A DNA stretch of 64,000 nt from Agrobacterium vitis (GTDB lineage: Bacteria > Pseudomonadota > Alphaproteobacteria > Rhizobiales > Rhizobiaceae), in the NCBI RefSeq assembly GCF_013426735.1, contig NZ_AP023272.1, forward strand, positions 2,710,501-2,774,500, read 5' to 3'. A program made the translations under genes and the position numbers. This document shows, in pieces, positions 55,901-63,894 of the stretch. The notes beneath the pieces are model-generated. The model saw nothing but the letters and a program-made list of their open reading frames with translations, was not told the origin of the DNA and did no database searches. Position 1 is the stretch's first letter; every line of letters starts with the position of its first letter.

Positions 55901-56502
55901 AACAGGGATTTGAGCGTCTGAAGCCGCGACAGCGCCTGGGCGTGATGGCCGTCCTTCACCGACAGATCGACCGGGCCGCCTGTTGCACCCGTCAGGGCGA
56001 TCAGGCCATCCGTGCCGATCTCTTCCAACCAGGAGGCTGTGATATGCACAGACTGAGTATTATCGCCCTGCAGATAGGCACGGCTGACCAAGTCTACCAG
56101 CCGCTCATAACCCGCCGGATCGGCGGCGAGAAGCACAATGGCCGGATATTTGGCAAGAGAGCTATTGCCCCGCTTTTCCTCATTGGCGTCTTCCATGTCG
56201 ATGGACAATTGGCAGCCAATGATCGGCTGCAAGCCGTCGCCGAGCGCCTTCTGGGAAAACTCGAGCGCTATGAACAGGTTATTGGTATCGGTAATGGCAA
56301 TGGCCGGTTGCTGATCAGAGGCAACCTTGCTCAAGATCTTCTTCAGCGGCAGCGCACCTTCCAGCAGGGAATAAGCCGAATGCACTCTTAAATGGACGAA
56401 ACCTGGACCCGCATTCACTACAGCTTGTCCGCTTGCGCCCATATCACTCATTGCATCCATCCTGCCTGCTTGTCGCCGCTGTGCACTGAAAATCGCCGCC
56501 AT
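52963..56502 (-). CDS. dnaE: DNA polymerase III alpha subunit
   Basis: The replicative polymerase subunit, 1,179 residues. The start at 56502 is supported by AAGGAG with an 8-nt gap. PHP domain (about 33-110) begins FVHLRVHSAYSLLEGALPLKK; palm catalytic residues are in GPGRGSGAGSLVAY (about 405) and PDFDIDF (about 438); helix-hairpin-helix and DNA-binding parts with NFNKSHAAAYA-like FNKSHAAAYAIVSYQTAY; the OB fold has AGTVISKQERKTRTGNKMGIV (about 990-1050) and a C-terminal tau-binding part. It reads toward, and converges with, the L,D-transpeptidase gene. Confidence 0.97.
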   Translation of the reverse strand: MAAIFSAQRRQAGRMDAMSDMGASGQAVVNAGPGFVHLRVHSAYSLLEGALPLKKILSKVASDQQPAIAITDTNNLFIALEFSQKALGDGLQPIIGCQLSIDMEDANEEKRGNSSLAKYPAIVLLAADPAGYERLVDLVSRAYLQGDNTQSVHITASWLEEIGTDGLIALTGATGGPVDLSVKDGHHAQALSRLQTLKSLFGDRLYIELQRHQGYDRVHESRMIALAYDHDIPLVATNEAFFPSRDDYDAHDALMAVAHNAIVSDDRRFRLTPDHYLKSRKEMQTLFRDLPEALENTVEIASRCSFVLDTRNPILPRFTGGSDDPEEAERAEAGELRRQAIEGLDDRLAKLGMAPGYDEKEYRDRLDFELGVIERMKFPGYFLIVADFIKWAKSQDIPVGPGRGSGAGSLVAYALTITDVDPLRFSLLFERFLNPERVSMPDFDIDFCQDRREEVIRYVQRKYGREQVAQIITFGSLQARAALRDVGRVLEMPYGQVDRICKLVPNNPANPTPLSKAIEEEPKFQEEAEKEPVVARLLDIAQKIEGLYRHASTHAAGIVIGDRPLSKLVPMYRDPRSDMPVTQFNMKWVEQAGLVKFDFLGLKTLTVLKTAVDFCRLRDIEIDLATIPLNDEKTYQMLSRGETVGVFQVESAGMRKALIGMRPDCIEDIIALVALYRPGPMENIPVYNARKHGEEEIESIHPTIDYLLKETQGVIVYQEQVMQVAQVLSGYSLGEADLLRRAMGKKIKEEMDKQRARFVDGAVKNGVSKPQADNIFDLLAKFANYGFNKSHAAAYAIVSYQTAYMKAHYPVEFLAASMTLDMANTEKLVDFRQDAGRLGIEVVPPSVQTSFRHFQTGPNRIYYSLAALKGVGDAAVEHIVTVRAETPFADLEDFCLRIDPKQINRRVFESLIFAGAFDCFGRDRPELLAGMDRIIGYAQRAQENAVSGQSDMFGSGGATGPERISFPTYTPWLPSEKLMREFQVLGFYLSAHPLDTYKPLLEKMRVQNFADFSGAVRQGATAGRLAGTVISKQERKTRTGNKMGIVTFSDATGQFEAVLFSEGLNQYRDLLESGKSLVITVAAEERPEGIGLRIQTAQSLEEKSLQMQKTLRVYLRDSSPLRALAAHLNTKGDGLVSFVVIKEDGRREIEVELNQRFRITPEIAAAMRSAPGVVDVELV

Positions 56503-56577
56503 AAAACTTTCTCCTTAAACTGGAATCAGCCCACGGAAAAAGGAATGCAGCAGATGTAGAGTGTTACCGCGTCCAAT

Positions 56578-56597
56578 GTGCATTTAACAAAACGCAC
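56578..56597. repeat. 20-bp palindrome, copy 2
   Basis: GTGCATTTAACAAAACGCAC, two bases different from copy 1 at 51530-51549. It lies 76-95 nt upstream of the dnaE start. The sequence that follows, AGCGCTGTATGAGGGTTAT, also resembles that of copy 1 (GGCGGTATAGGCGTTTAT). Orientation is the same as copy 1 although the downstream genes face opposite ways. Confidence 0.6.
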
Positions 56598-56741
56598 AGC
56601 GCTGTATGAGGGTTATTGTCCTAGGTTTAGTCCGCCATGTCCAGAAGACATGCAGCCTAACCGCGACCTATCCCCTTAAAGCGACAGGCGCCTTTGGCAG
56701 ACCCATTCAGGTCGGGCCGCGCCAAGACGATGCCCGGCATT

Positions 56742-56828
56742 TCAAAAAGCCATCGCCAGAACAGACAAGCTGGCGATAAAAACAGCCAGCGATGCGAATG
56801 CGGCGATGTCATGCAGAATGTCACTCAT
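56742..56828 (-). CDS. Micro-ORF: 28-residue single-pass membrane peptide
   Basis: A very short frame found by eye. AGGAGTGAGCT stands directly upstream of the ATG at 56828, and the frame ends with a TGA at 56744-56742. The peptide starts MSDILHD and then has about 20 hydrophobic residues (Ala, Phe, Leu, Val, Ile), a single membrane helix. No family is known to me. It lies in the gap between dnaE and lolD on the same strand as both. The good ribosome site and clear helix make it plausible. Confidence 0.5.
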   Translation of the reverse strand: MSDILHDIAAFASLAVFIASLSVLAMAF

Positions 56829-56959
56829 AGCTCACTCCTGTCTGGTTATGTATCCATTTTGTTCTCCTTTTGTTTGTTCGTCAACAGATATTTTTTCCCG
56901 GAGTTTGTCTAGCAAAACCTGTTTGCATTTTTCTCTGACAAACTCTAAGCGCCATACGA

Positions 56960-56991
56960 AAAACCCGCCGATCAGATGATCGACGGGTTTT
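56960..56991 (-). terminator. Terminator of the lolC-lolD operon
   Basis: On the minus strand, AAAACCCGTCGATC and GATCGGCGGGTTTT form a 14-bp stem (one T-G pair) with a 4-nt loop, then a T. On the plus strand it would also fold. It lies 42-73 nt past the lolD stop. Confidence 0.85.
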
Positions 56992-57032
56992 GATTTCGTT
57001 GATGTAAAGGCTCTTTCCAAATCCGTGGGCGA

Positions 57033-57722
57033 TTACAAATCGAAATCGACGATTCTGCCGTCCTGGAGAGTGACGCAGCGGTCCATCCGCCGGGCTAGTT
57101 CGTGATTATGGGTCGCGATCAACGCCGCAAGACCGGACTGGCGCACCAGCGCTTCCAACGCGGAAAACACATAAGCTGCGGTTTCCGGATCGAGATTGCC
57201 GGTCGGCTCGTCCGCCAACAGCAACAGCGGCGCATTGGCGACAGCACGGGCAATGGCCACGCGCTGCTGTTCGCCGCCAGAAAGCTCGGCGGGACGGTGA
57301 TCACCGCGATGGCCGATGCGCATGTAATCAAGCAAAGCCTTGGCACGCTTGCTAGCTTCCGGAATGCTCAGGCCCGCAATCATCTGCGGCATCATGATGT
57401 TTTCGAGCGCCGAAAACTCCGGCAACAGGTGATGGAACTGATAGACGAAACCAATGCTGCTGCGGCGCATGGCCGTGCGGCCTTCCTCTGACAATTCATT
57501 GCAACGGGTGCCGCCAATCAGCACGTCGCCATCCGTCGGATGTTCCAGCAGACCAGCAATATGCAGCAGGGTGGACTTGCCCGTGCCCGACGGAGCAACG
57601 AGAGCGACTGTTTCGCCTTCGTATAATTTTAGTCCGGCGCCTTTCAGAATGGAAAGCTTGGTTTCGCCCTCCCCATAGGTGCGCGAGACCTCCGAAATTT
57701 CGAGAACAGGGTTGTTCGCCAT
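57033..57722 (-). CDS. lolD: Lipoprotein-releasing system ATP-binding protein LolD
   Basis: The ATPase that drives release of outer-membrane lipoproteins from the inner membrane. In 229 residues: Walker [10 protein letters not shown] (43-51), Q-loop near [12 protein letters not shown], signature LSGGEQQ (147-153), Walker B LLLLADEP (166-173) and His switch in [10 protein letters not shown]. The ATG at 57722 is chosen over a frame that starts 21 codons earlier, inside lolC. It is 14 nt after the lolC stop and the two form the transporter. Confidence 0.95.
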   Translation of the reverse strand: MANNPVLEISEVSRTYGEGETKLSILKGAGLKLYEGETVALVAPSGTGKSTLLHIAGLLEHPTDGDVLIGGTRCNELSEEGRTAMRRSSIGFVYQFHHLLPEFSALENIMMPQMIAGLSIPEASKRAKALLDYMRIGHRGDHRPAELSGGEQQRVAIARAVANAPLLLLADEPTGNLDPETAAYVFSALEALVRQSGLAALIATHNHELARRMDRCVTLQDGRIVDFDL

Positions 57723-57736
57723 GGATCCGCTGTTCC

Positions 57737-59044
57737 TTATTCGTAACGCAGGGCTTGCACGGGATCGAGCCGGGCCGCCCGCCATGCCGGAAAGATGGTG
57801 GCGATAAAGGATAGGGTGAGCGACATAATAATCACCGAAACCGTTTCACCGAAGCTCATATCCGCCGGCAATTTGCTGAGGAAGTAGAGTTGCGGATCAA
57901 ACAACACCGTACCGGAGACCCAGGAGAAGAAATTCCGGATCGATTCGATGTTCAGACAGACCAGCACGCCCAGTCCAACGCCAGCGAACGTGCCGGCGAT
58001 GCCGATGGCCGCACCCGTCATGAAGAAGATCCGAAGGATCGAGCTTGAACTGGCGCCCATGGTCTTCAGAATGGCGATATCGCTGCTCTTATCCTTCACC
58101 AGCATGATCAGGCCGGAAATGATGTTCAAGGCCGCGACGATGACGATCAATGTCAGGATCATGAACATCACATTACGCTCCACCTGCAAGGCGGAGAAGA
58201 AGGTCTGGTTACGCTGGCGCCAATCGCTGATGAATACCTGACGGCCCGCTGCCGCCTCGACTTTGGGGCGCAGATCGTCGATGTCGTCAGGATTGGTGAC
58301 GAACAATTCGATGGATTGCACCACGCCTTCCGCGTTGAAATAGAGCTGCGATTCTTCAAGCGGCATGTAAATGATCGAGGAATCATATTCCGACATGCCG
58401 ATCTCGAAAGTACCGGAAATCTTGTAGGATTTGACCCGCGGGTTGACGCCCATCGGGGTCACGTCCCCCTCTGGCGAGACCAGAGTAATGGAATCGCCCG
58501 CCTGCAAACCGAGATCGTTGGCCATGCGCGAACCGATCAGCACGCCTTGGCCGGATGTGAAGCCAACCATGTCGCCGGTCTTGATATTCGCAGCCACTTC
58601 CTTGAGCTTCAACAGGTCGTCGGGGCGGATGCCACGCACCAGAGCGCCCGTCCCAGCCCCACCCTTGCCAGAGGCCAGTGTCTGGCCCTCGACCAGCGGC
58701 AGCGCCATGGTAACACCGGGCACGGCGGAGAATTTCTTGGCAAGATCGGCAAAGTCGGTGAAGGGACTGTCGACCGGCTGAACGATCATGTGCCCGTTTA
58801 TGCCGAGGATACGAGAAATCAACTCGGTTCGAAAACCATTCATGACAGCCATGACGATAATCAGGGTCGCAACCCCCAGCATGATGCCGACAAAGGAAAA
58901 GCCGGCAATGACCGAAATCACCGCCTCTTTACGCCGAGCACGCAGGTAGCGCCAAGCCACCATGCGCTCGAATGCGGAAAACGGCTTTGCGGATGACGGC
59001 ACTGCGGGATCGCCTGCCGCAGAGCTTCCGGTTTCACTGCTCAA
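57737..59044 (-). CDS. lolC: Lipoprotein-releasing system permease LolC/LolE
   Basis: A membrane protein of the FtsX/MacB-type, with a helix at about 50-75 ([26 protein letters not shown], split here), a large periplasmic part (about 80-290) and three helices near 310-335, 355-385 and 400-425. A single permease gene with one LolD suggests a homodimer, as in many alphaproteobacteria. The start is a TTG at 59044: AGGAGG lies 5 nt upstream, better than a TTG at 59074 inside the proS end. It lies 19 nt after the proS stop. Confidence 0.93.
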   Translation of the reverse strand: MSSETGSSAAGDPAVPSSAKPFSAFERMVAWRYLRARRKEAVISVIAGFSFVGIMLGVATLIIVMAVMNGFRTELISRILGINGHMIVQPVDSPFTDFADLAKKFSAVPGVTMALPLVEGQTLASGKGGAGTGALVRGIRPDDLLKLKEVAANIKTGDMVGFTSGQGVLIGSRMANDLGLQAGDSITLVSPEGDVTPMGVNPRVKSYKISGTFEIGMSEYDSSIIYMPLEESQLYFNAEGVVQSIELFVTNPDDIDDLRPKVEAAAGRQVFISDWRQRNQTFFSALQVERNVMFMILTLIVIVAALNIISGLIMLVKDKSSDIAILKTMGASSSSILRIFFMTGAAIGIAGTFAGVGLGVLVCLNIESIRNFFSWVSGTVLFDPQLYFLSKLPADMSFGETVSVIIMSLTLSFIATIFPAWRAARLDPVQALRYE

Positions 59045-59063
59045 TCTTGCCTCCTGGCGTCGC

Positions 59064-60386
59064 TCAACCGGCAAGACGGTTGATGGCGGCCTCGATGGTC
59101 ATGGTTTCACGCTCGCCGGTTTTACGGTTCTTCAGCTCGACTTCGCCATTGGCGACCGACCTCGGACCGACGATCACCTGGTAGGGAACGCCGATCAGAT
59201 CCGCCAGCGCGAATTTCGCACCGGCGCGATCATCGGTATCGTCGAGAAGAACATCCTTGCCGGCCTTGGTCAGCGCCCCGTACACGGTGTCGCAAGCGCC
59301 ATCGCAACCGGCATCCCCAGCCTTCATGTTGATGATGATGGCATCGAAAGGCGCGACGGAAGCCGGCCAGATAATGCCATTTTCATCATGGGAAGCTTCG
59401 ATAATGGCCGGAACAAGGCGGGTCGGCCCAATACCATAGGATCCCATGTGGACAAGATGTTCCTTACCATCAGGTCCCTGCACCTTGGCGCCCATCGGTT
59501 CGGAATATTTGGTGCCGAAATAGAAGATATGACCGACCTCGATACCACGAGCGGAAATTTTCGCGTCATCCGGCATGGCACCATAAGCCGCCTCATCATG
59601 CATTTCAGAGGTGGCGGCATAGTGCGACGTCCAGTCGTCAAAAATCGCCTGAAGGCCAGCAACATCATCAAAATCGGTATCGGCAGGCGGAATGGCGCGA
59701 TCCAGGAAGCTCTTGTGGCAAAAGACTTCCGATTCACCGGTATCGGCGAGAATGATGAATTCATGGCTGTGATTGCCACCGATCGGGCCGGTATCGGCGC
59801 GCATTGGAATGGCGCGCAGACCAAGCCGGTCAAACGTCCGAAGATAGGCGGCAAACATCTTGTTATAGGAGTGAATGGCGCTTTCCTTCGTCAAATCGAA
59901 GGAATAAGCGTCTTTCATCAGAAATTCGCGCGACCGCATCGTGCCGAAGCGCGGCCTGATCTCATCACGGAATTTCAATTGTATGTGATAGAGGTTCAGC
60001 GGCAGGCTCTTGTAGGATTTCACATAGGACCGGAAGATGTCCGTGATCATTTCCTCATTGGTGGGACCGTACAGCATGGGCCGGTCCTGCCGATCCTTGA
60101 TCCGCAGCATTTCCTTGCCATAGTCGTCGTAGCGACCGCTTTCCTGCCAAAGCTCCGCCGATTGCAGGGTCGGCATCAGCAATTCCACTGCCCCTGCCCG
60201 GTTCTGCTCCTGACGAATGATCGCATTGACCTTGTCCAGCACGCGTTTGCCCAGCGGCAGCCAGGAATAGATGCCCTGCGACTGCTGACGGATCATGCCG
60301 GTGCGCAGCATAAGCCGGTGAGAAACGATTTCCGCTTCCTTGGGATTTTCCTTCAGGATGGGCAAAAAATAACGGGAGAGACGCAT
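59064..60386 (-). CDS. proS: Prolyl-tRNA synthetase
   Basis: Charges tRNA-Pro with proline. The 440-residue form lacks the editing insertion of the E. coli enzyme, as usual in alphaproteobacteria (short class II ProS). Motif 2 is in [27 protein letters not shown]; motif 3 near [32 protein letters not shown]; the anticodon-binding domain ends the protein. The ATG at 60386 matches the family start MRLSRYFLP; an upstream frame adds 30 unrelated residues. lolC and lolD follow, probably co-transcribed. Confidence 0.96.
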   Translation of the reverse strand: MRLSRYFLPILKENPKEAEIVSHRLMLRTGMIRQQSQGIYSWLPLGKRVLDKVNAIIRQEQNRAGAVELLMPTLQSAELWQESGRYDDYGKEMLRIKDRQDRPMLYGPTNEEMITDIFRSYVKSYKSLPLNLYHIQLKFRDEIRPRFGTMRSREFLMKDAYSFDLTKESAIHSYNKMFAAYLRTFDRLGLRAIPMRADTGPIGGNHSHEFIILADTGESEVFCHKSFLDRAIPPADTDFDDVAGLQAIFDDWTSHYAATSEMHDEAAYGAMPDDAKISARGIEVGHIFYFGTKYSEPMGAKVQGPDGKEHLVHMGSYGIGPTRLVPAIIEASHDENGIIWPASVAPFDAIIINMKAGDAGCDGACDTVYGALTKAGKDVLLDDTDDRAGAKFALADLIGVPYQVIVGPRSVANGEVELKNRKTGERETMTIEAAINRLAG

Positions 60387-60757
60387 ACCGACTTCCATTG
60401 GTGAGGCGAGCCGCATTTCGTGCGGAATCAGCCGTATATCTGGTTTTTCTTGAAGCCTTCTAACCGTTTCGCACACGGAAGAAAACCCGCCCCATCCTTT
60501 TGTTCACGGCGGCGAAGGATAACAAGGCCCTGCGGCCAAATCTGCCTCACGCAGAGACATCTTAACGATCGGCTTGTTTTGGCTGGCTCATGACTGAACA
60601 CCTGGCAAAAATACTGAGATTCAGATCCAAAACCGGAGCAAATCACTTAACGCCTGAGCATTCGCTCGCGGCTCAACCATGTCAAAATATTGACAAATCA
60701 GCAAAAATTTCCAGTTCAATTTCTTTTTTTAGAAAGCTGTAACAAAAATGCAAAAAG

Positions 60758-60789
60758 TTGATGACAAGTCTGCCTTGTTGAGCTAGTTT
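60758..60789 (+). promoter_or_regulatory. Possible promoter of the candidate small RNA
   Basis: TTGATG (60758-60763) and a TAGTTT/GCTAGT box (about 60782-60789) with an 18-20-nt spacer, in AT-rich sequence. The spacing is a little long, so support is weak. Confidence 0.3.
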
Positions 60790-60794
60790 ACGCT

Positions 60795-60945
60795 CACAAA
60801 ACAGGCAGAAAGCTTAAATTTCTGCCGATTTCGCGGTTAAAGTCTTGGGAGGATCAGATCTTAGGCGCGGTCATTCGCAGCCCCTTAATTGGTGAAAGGT
60901 CACGCGACATTTCAATAACAAGGTCTTCGGGCCTTGTTTTTTTTT
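60795..60945 (+). ncRNA. Candidate small RNA (about 150 nt) with strong terminator
   Basis: The plus strand carries a very strong intrinsic terminator (60917-60945) with no protein gene upstream of it on that strand. Inside the predicted transcript GGGAGGATCAG (60848-60858) is followed by no start codon that would give an ORF, so a peptide role is less likely. Smaller hairpins such as GGCAGAAA-GCTTAAA-TTTCTGCC (60804-60826) also occur. Length and 5' end are inferred from the weak promoter. Family not identified. Confidence 0.55.
60917..60945 (+). terminator. Intrinsic terminator with C(UUCG)G tetraloop
   Basis: AACAAGGTC and GGCCTTGTT close a TTCG tetraloop; a run of nine Ts follows. This is one of the clearest terminators in the window, and it points to plus-strand transcription in the proS-DUF1467 gap. 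Confidence 0.9.
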
Positions 60946-60984
60946 GCCCATACGGTGTGTCCACTTACAGGACGCACCCATTGT

Positions 60985-61254
60985 TTAGCGAATATCGGGC
61001 ATGACGTGCGGCAGATCGGAAAAACTGAAACCGAAATAGCCGGACACAAAATTCCAACCAAAAAAGATGACGGCGGCAACAATCGTCGTGGTGCCCATCA
61101 CCCGCCAGAACCGGAAGCCTGCTGGGGCGCTGGCCACGGTGCCAGGAACGATGGCACTTTCTTCGTCCTGAGTCCGCACTCCAAAGGGCAGAACGGCAAA
61201 CAGCGTAACCCACCAGAGAATGAAATAGATCGCTCCACCGGTAACCCAGGACAT
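60985..61254 (-). CDS. DUF1467 family membrane protein
   Basis: An 89-residue protein with two helices (about residues 4-22 and 52-70). The MSWVTGGAIYFILWWVTLFAVLPFGVR N-terminus (in two parts: MSWVTGGAIY, FILWWVTLFAVLPFGVR) is the DUF1467 signature. GGAGG lies upstream of the ATG at 61254. Function unknown. In related genomes it lies between mce and proS; here a RidA pseudogene separates it from mce. Confidence 0.88.
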   Translation of the reverse strand: MSWVTGGAIYFILWWVTLFAVLPFGVRTQDEESAIVPGTVASAPAGFRFWRVMGTTTIVAAVIFFGWNFVSGYFGFSFSDLPHVMPDIR

Positions 61255-61299
61255 CACTCTTCCTCCCCGAAATGCACCCGAACGCAGTAACAAGCGTGC

Positions 61300-61350
61300 A
61301 ATTTACAGCATCAGGCCGAAAAGTGGAAACCGGTTTTGAGGAAAACCCGA
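61300..61350. repeat. Dispersed intergenic repeat, GAAAAGTGGAAACCGGTTTT type
   Basis: CATCAGGCCGAAAAGTGGAA followed by ACCGGTTTTGAGGAAAACC matches a palindromic motif I know to be widespread between genes in Rhizobium and Agrobacterium. It lies just before the truncated RidA reading frame, at the point where conserved order breaks. Confidence 0.5.
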
Positions 61351-61356
61351 GCCTAA

Positions 61357-61670
61357 ACACTGTTGTTTGTCTCAGGTCAGGGGGGAGCCGTGGCGATGGA
61401 ACACCTGAGCCGGATTTCAAGCGTCAAGTCCAACTGGCTTTCGAAAATTTCAAGGACGTCTTGAGTGCTGCGGGATGTGGCTTGGAGGATATCGTCGATG
61501 TAACGACGTTTCACACAGATCCAGAACAGCAGTTTCCAATCATAATGCCAGTCAAGCAGGAGATCTTTCACAGCGCACCCTATCCGAACTGGACGGCCGT
61601 TGGGGTCACCTGGCTAGCTGGCTTCGATTTTGAAATAAAGGTCATTGCCCGTATTCCGAAAATTCATTGA
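61357..61670 (+). pseudogene. RidA/YjgF family pseudogene (truncated and frameshifted)
   Basis: The RidA hallmark begins in one frame as TLLFVSGQG (61357-61383), then a 6-G run at 61380-61385 lies where the family text shifts to a second frame: SRGDGTPEPDFKRQVQLAFE and onward to the stop at 61668-61670. One more G would restore the frame. The codon just upstream of 61357 is a TAA, so the N-terminal 20-30 residues are missing. It stands on the opposite strand to its neighbours, between DUF1467 and mce, and looks like an inserted and decayed copy. A naive ORF from 61272 would give a false 132-residue protein. Confidence 0.75.
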
Positions 61671-61700
61671 AACCGAACCGCCATAAGGATCCAGCATGAG

Positions 61701-62105
61701 CTAAAGTTGCTCGAGTTCGATCAATGTCCCATTAAAATCCTTGGGATGCAGAAAAACCACCGGCTTGCCATGCGCGCCGATTTTCGGCTCACCATCTCCC
61801 AAAACGCGGGCACCTTTGGAGATCAGGCGGTCCCGCGCAGCGTAAATGTCATCCACCTCATAGCAAATATGGTGCATGCCACCATTGGGCGATTTCTCGA
61901 GAAAGGCTTTGATCGGGGAATGATCGCCCAGCGGCGCCAGCAGTTCGACCTTGGTGTTTGGGAGTTCGACAAAAACCACCGTCACACCATGCTCCGGCAA
62001 GGCTTGAGCTTCGGAAACCGTCGCGCCAAGCGTGTCAGCATAAGTCTCAACCGCAGAGCTAAGATCTGGCACGGCGATGGCGATATGATTGACCCGACCC
62101 AGCAT
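61701..62105 (-). CDS. mce: Methylmalonyl-CoA epimerase
   Basis: Interconverts (2S)- and (2R)-methylmalonyl-CoA, in propionate and branched-chain degradation. The 134-residue glyoxalase-fold protein starts MLGRVNHIAIAVPDLSSAVE and has the metal ligands His7, a Glu near VELLAPLGD, His in GGMHHICYEVDD and a late Glu in GTLIELEQL. It is 121 nt after rnj on the same strand. Catalytic metal residues are intact. Confidence 0.95.
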   Translation of the reverse strand: MLGRVNHIAIAVPDLSSAVETYADTLGATVSEAQALPEHGVTVVFVELPNTKVELLAPLGDHSPIKAFLEKSPNGGMHHICYEVDDIYAARDRLISKGARVLGDGEPKIGAHGKPVVFLHPKDFNGTLIELEQL

Positions 62106-62226
62106 ACGCTTCTCCCATGTCTGCGCACATAGAGCGCCATCATCACAAGATGACTGGCGCTCTATGCATTGCTTATAGCTGACGTATTCCAGATTAAGAA
62201 ATATCCCTTGCCAGCGACCCCGGCAA

Positions 62227-63894
62227 TCAGACCTTGGTCACAAAAACCGTAACGACCGGCTTCTTACCCCAGCACTCATTGGCCGTAGAGCGCACAGCAC
62301 GACGGATACTTTCACGCAAGGCGCCAAGATCCTTGCGCCGGGTGCGCGGAATGCTCTCGACGGCGCTCAGCACGGCGTCATAGAGAATATCCTCCATGTC
62401 ATCGCCTTCCAGATCTTCCGCTGGTAGGCCATGGGCAACCACTTCCGGATCGTCGCGGAACTCAAAGCGTTCGTCCAGAAGGACACTGACAGAGACATGG
62501 CCTGCAAAAGACAGCTTACGCCGCTCACCAATGCCCATCTGCTCGAAATCGCCCAGCAGTTTGCCGTCCTTGAAGACCCGGCCATACGGCGCTTCACCGA
62601 TGACTTCGGCAGGACCAGGCGCCAGCCGCAGGATGTCGCCATTTCGCACTTTCGGCACCTGCCCAATCCCCGCCTCCAGAGCAAGTTTCTGCTGCGCCGT
62701 GAGATGGGCCGCCTCGCCATGAACAGGGACAAGAATTTGCGGGCGCGTCCATTGGTACATCTGCAAAAGCTCGTTGCGACGTGGATGACCGGAGACATGC
62801 ACCAGCGCGTCGCTATCGGTAACGATGGTTACGCCCTGCTCGATCAGACCATTCTTGATATCGTTGATCGGCTTTTCATTGCCGGGAATAGCGCGAGACG
62901 AAAAAACAACTGTGTCGCCTTTGGTCAGCGCCACGTTGCGCATTTCATCGCGCGACAGCTTGGCAAGCGCCGCGCGCGACTCACCTTGGCTACCTGTCAG
63001 GATCACCACGACCTTATCGCGGGGAATGTACCCATATTCGTCCTCGGCGATAAAGGGCTGCACGCCTTCCATCAGCCCGACATCGCGCGCCACACCGACG
63101 ACCCGTTTCAGCGAACTGCCCAACAGCAGGACTTCCCGCCCCGCAGCCTCGGCCGCTTTGGCGATCGAGCGGATACGTCCGACATTGGAGGAAAACGTGG
63201 TAATTGCCACGCGCCCTTCCGCCGTCTTAATGATCTTGCGCAGTCCTTCCGAGACTTCCTGCTCGGAGGGCGAAACGCCCTCCCGCATCGCGTTGGTGCT
63301 ATCGCACATCACCGCCAGAACGCCCTCGTCGCCAAGAGCGCGGAACCGCGCCTCATCGGTCAGCGGGCCAAGCGACGGCGCATGGTCAATCTTCCAGTCT
63401 CCGGTATGGATGACATTGCCAAGCGGTGTGCGAATAATCAGCGACATCGGTTCGGGAATCGAATGGTTGACATCCGAAGCCTCAACAACGAAGGGGCCGA
63501 CATGGACCTTGTCGCCTGGCTTGAAGGGCGTTACCGGAATTTCAGCCCGGGTTCCCTCATAATTGCGCTTGGCTTCCAGCATGCCAGCGGTAAAACCTGA
63601 GGCATAAACAGGCACATTCAGACCCGGCCAAATATCGTTCAGCCCGCCGTAATGATCTTCATGCGCGTGAGTGATGAAGATCGCCTTCAGTCTGTTTTTC
63701 TGCGAGAGAACGAAGCGGATGTCCGGTAGCACCAGATCCACGCCGGGCAGATCGGGACCAGGGAAAGTCACACCGCAATCCACCATGATCCATTCCCGGT
63801 TCTTCGGCGGGCCAAAGCCGTAAAGCGCCAGGTTCATGCCGATTTCACCTACGCCGCCCAGCGGCAGAAATACCAGTTCGTCTGTCTTTGTCAT
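62227..63894 (-). CDS. rnj: Ribonuclease J
   Basis: A 5'-3' exo- and endoribonuclease of the metallo-beta-lactamase/beta-CASP group, 555 residues. The zinc motif HAHEDH spans residues 76-81 (FITHAHEDHYGG), followed by later ligands in VIHTGDWKIDH and the beta-CASP part with VMCDSTNAMREGVSPSEQEV; HVSGHPRRNELLQMYQW and LVPVHGEAAHLTAQ hold further ligands. The C-terminal domain ends with an Arg-rich stretch. Its start overlaps the birA stop by ATGA, so the two are coupled. In Rhizobium and Sinorhizobium RNase J matures rRNA ends and degrades mRNA together with RNase E. Confidence 0.95.
   Translation of the reverse strand: MTKTDELVFLPLGGVGEIGMNLALYGFGPPKNREWIMVDCGVTFPGPDLPGVDLVLPDIRFVLSQKNRLKAIFITHAHEDHYGGLNDIWPGLNVPVYASGFTAGMLEAKRNYEGTRAEIPVTPFKPGDKVHVGPFVVEASDVNHSIPEPMSLIIRTPLGNVIHTGDWKIDHAPSLGPLTDEARFRALGDEGVLAVMCDSTNAMREGVSPSEQEVSEGLRKIIKTAEGRVAITTFSSNVGRIRSIAKAAEAAGREVLLLGSSLKRVVGVARDVGLMEGVQPFIAEDEYGYIPRDKVVVILTGSQGESRAALAKLSRDEMRNVALTKGDTVVFSSRAIPGNEKPINDIKNGLIEQGVTIVTDSDALVHVSGHPRRNELLQMYQWTRPQILVPVHGEAAHLTAQQKLALEAGIGQVPKVRNGDILRLAPGPAEVIGEAPYGRVFKDGKLLGDFEQMGIGERRKLSFAGHVSVSVLLDERFEFRDDPEVVAHGLPAEDLEGDDMEDILYDAVLSAVESIPRTRRKDLGALRESIRRAVRSTANECWGKKPVVTVFVTKV

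Larger units (their letters stand above)
60387..60984. other. Intergenic region upstream of proS with a candidate small RNA
   Basis: About 600 nt without a supported protein gene. It holds the proS promoter on the minus strand and, on the plus strand, a probable small-RNA gene (60795-60945). The stretch 60690-60760 is A+T-rich, with a T-run at about 60723-60730. Confidence 0.55.

Noticed and set aside
54400..56391. 663-codon plus-strand ORF opposite dnaE
   Set aside because: dnaE is intact with all motifs; the long antisense frame comes from codon bias.
61272..61670. 132-residue plus-strand ORF as a functional RidA protein
   Set aside because: The first 35 codons are not RidA-like, and the true FVSGQ part lies in another frame, so the ORF is a chimera over a pseudogene.
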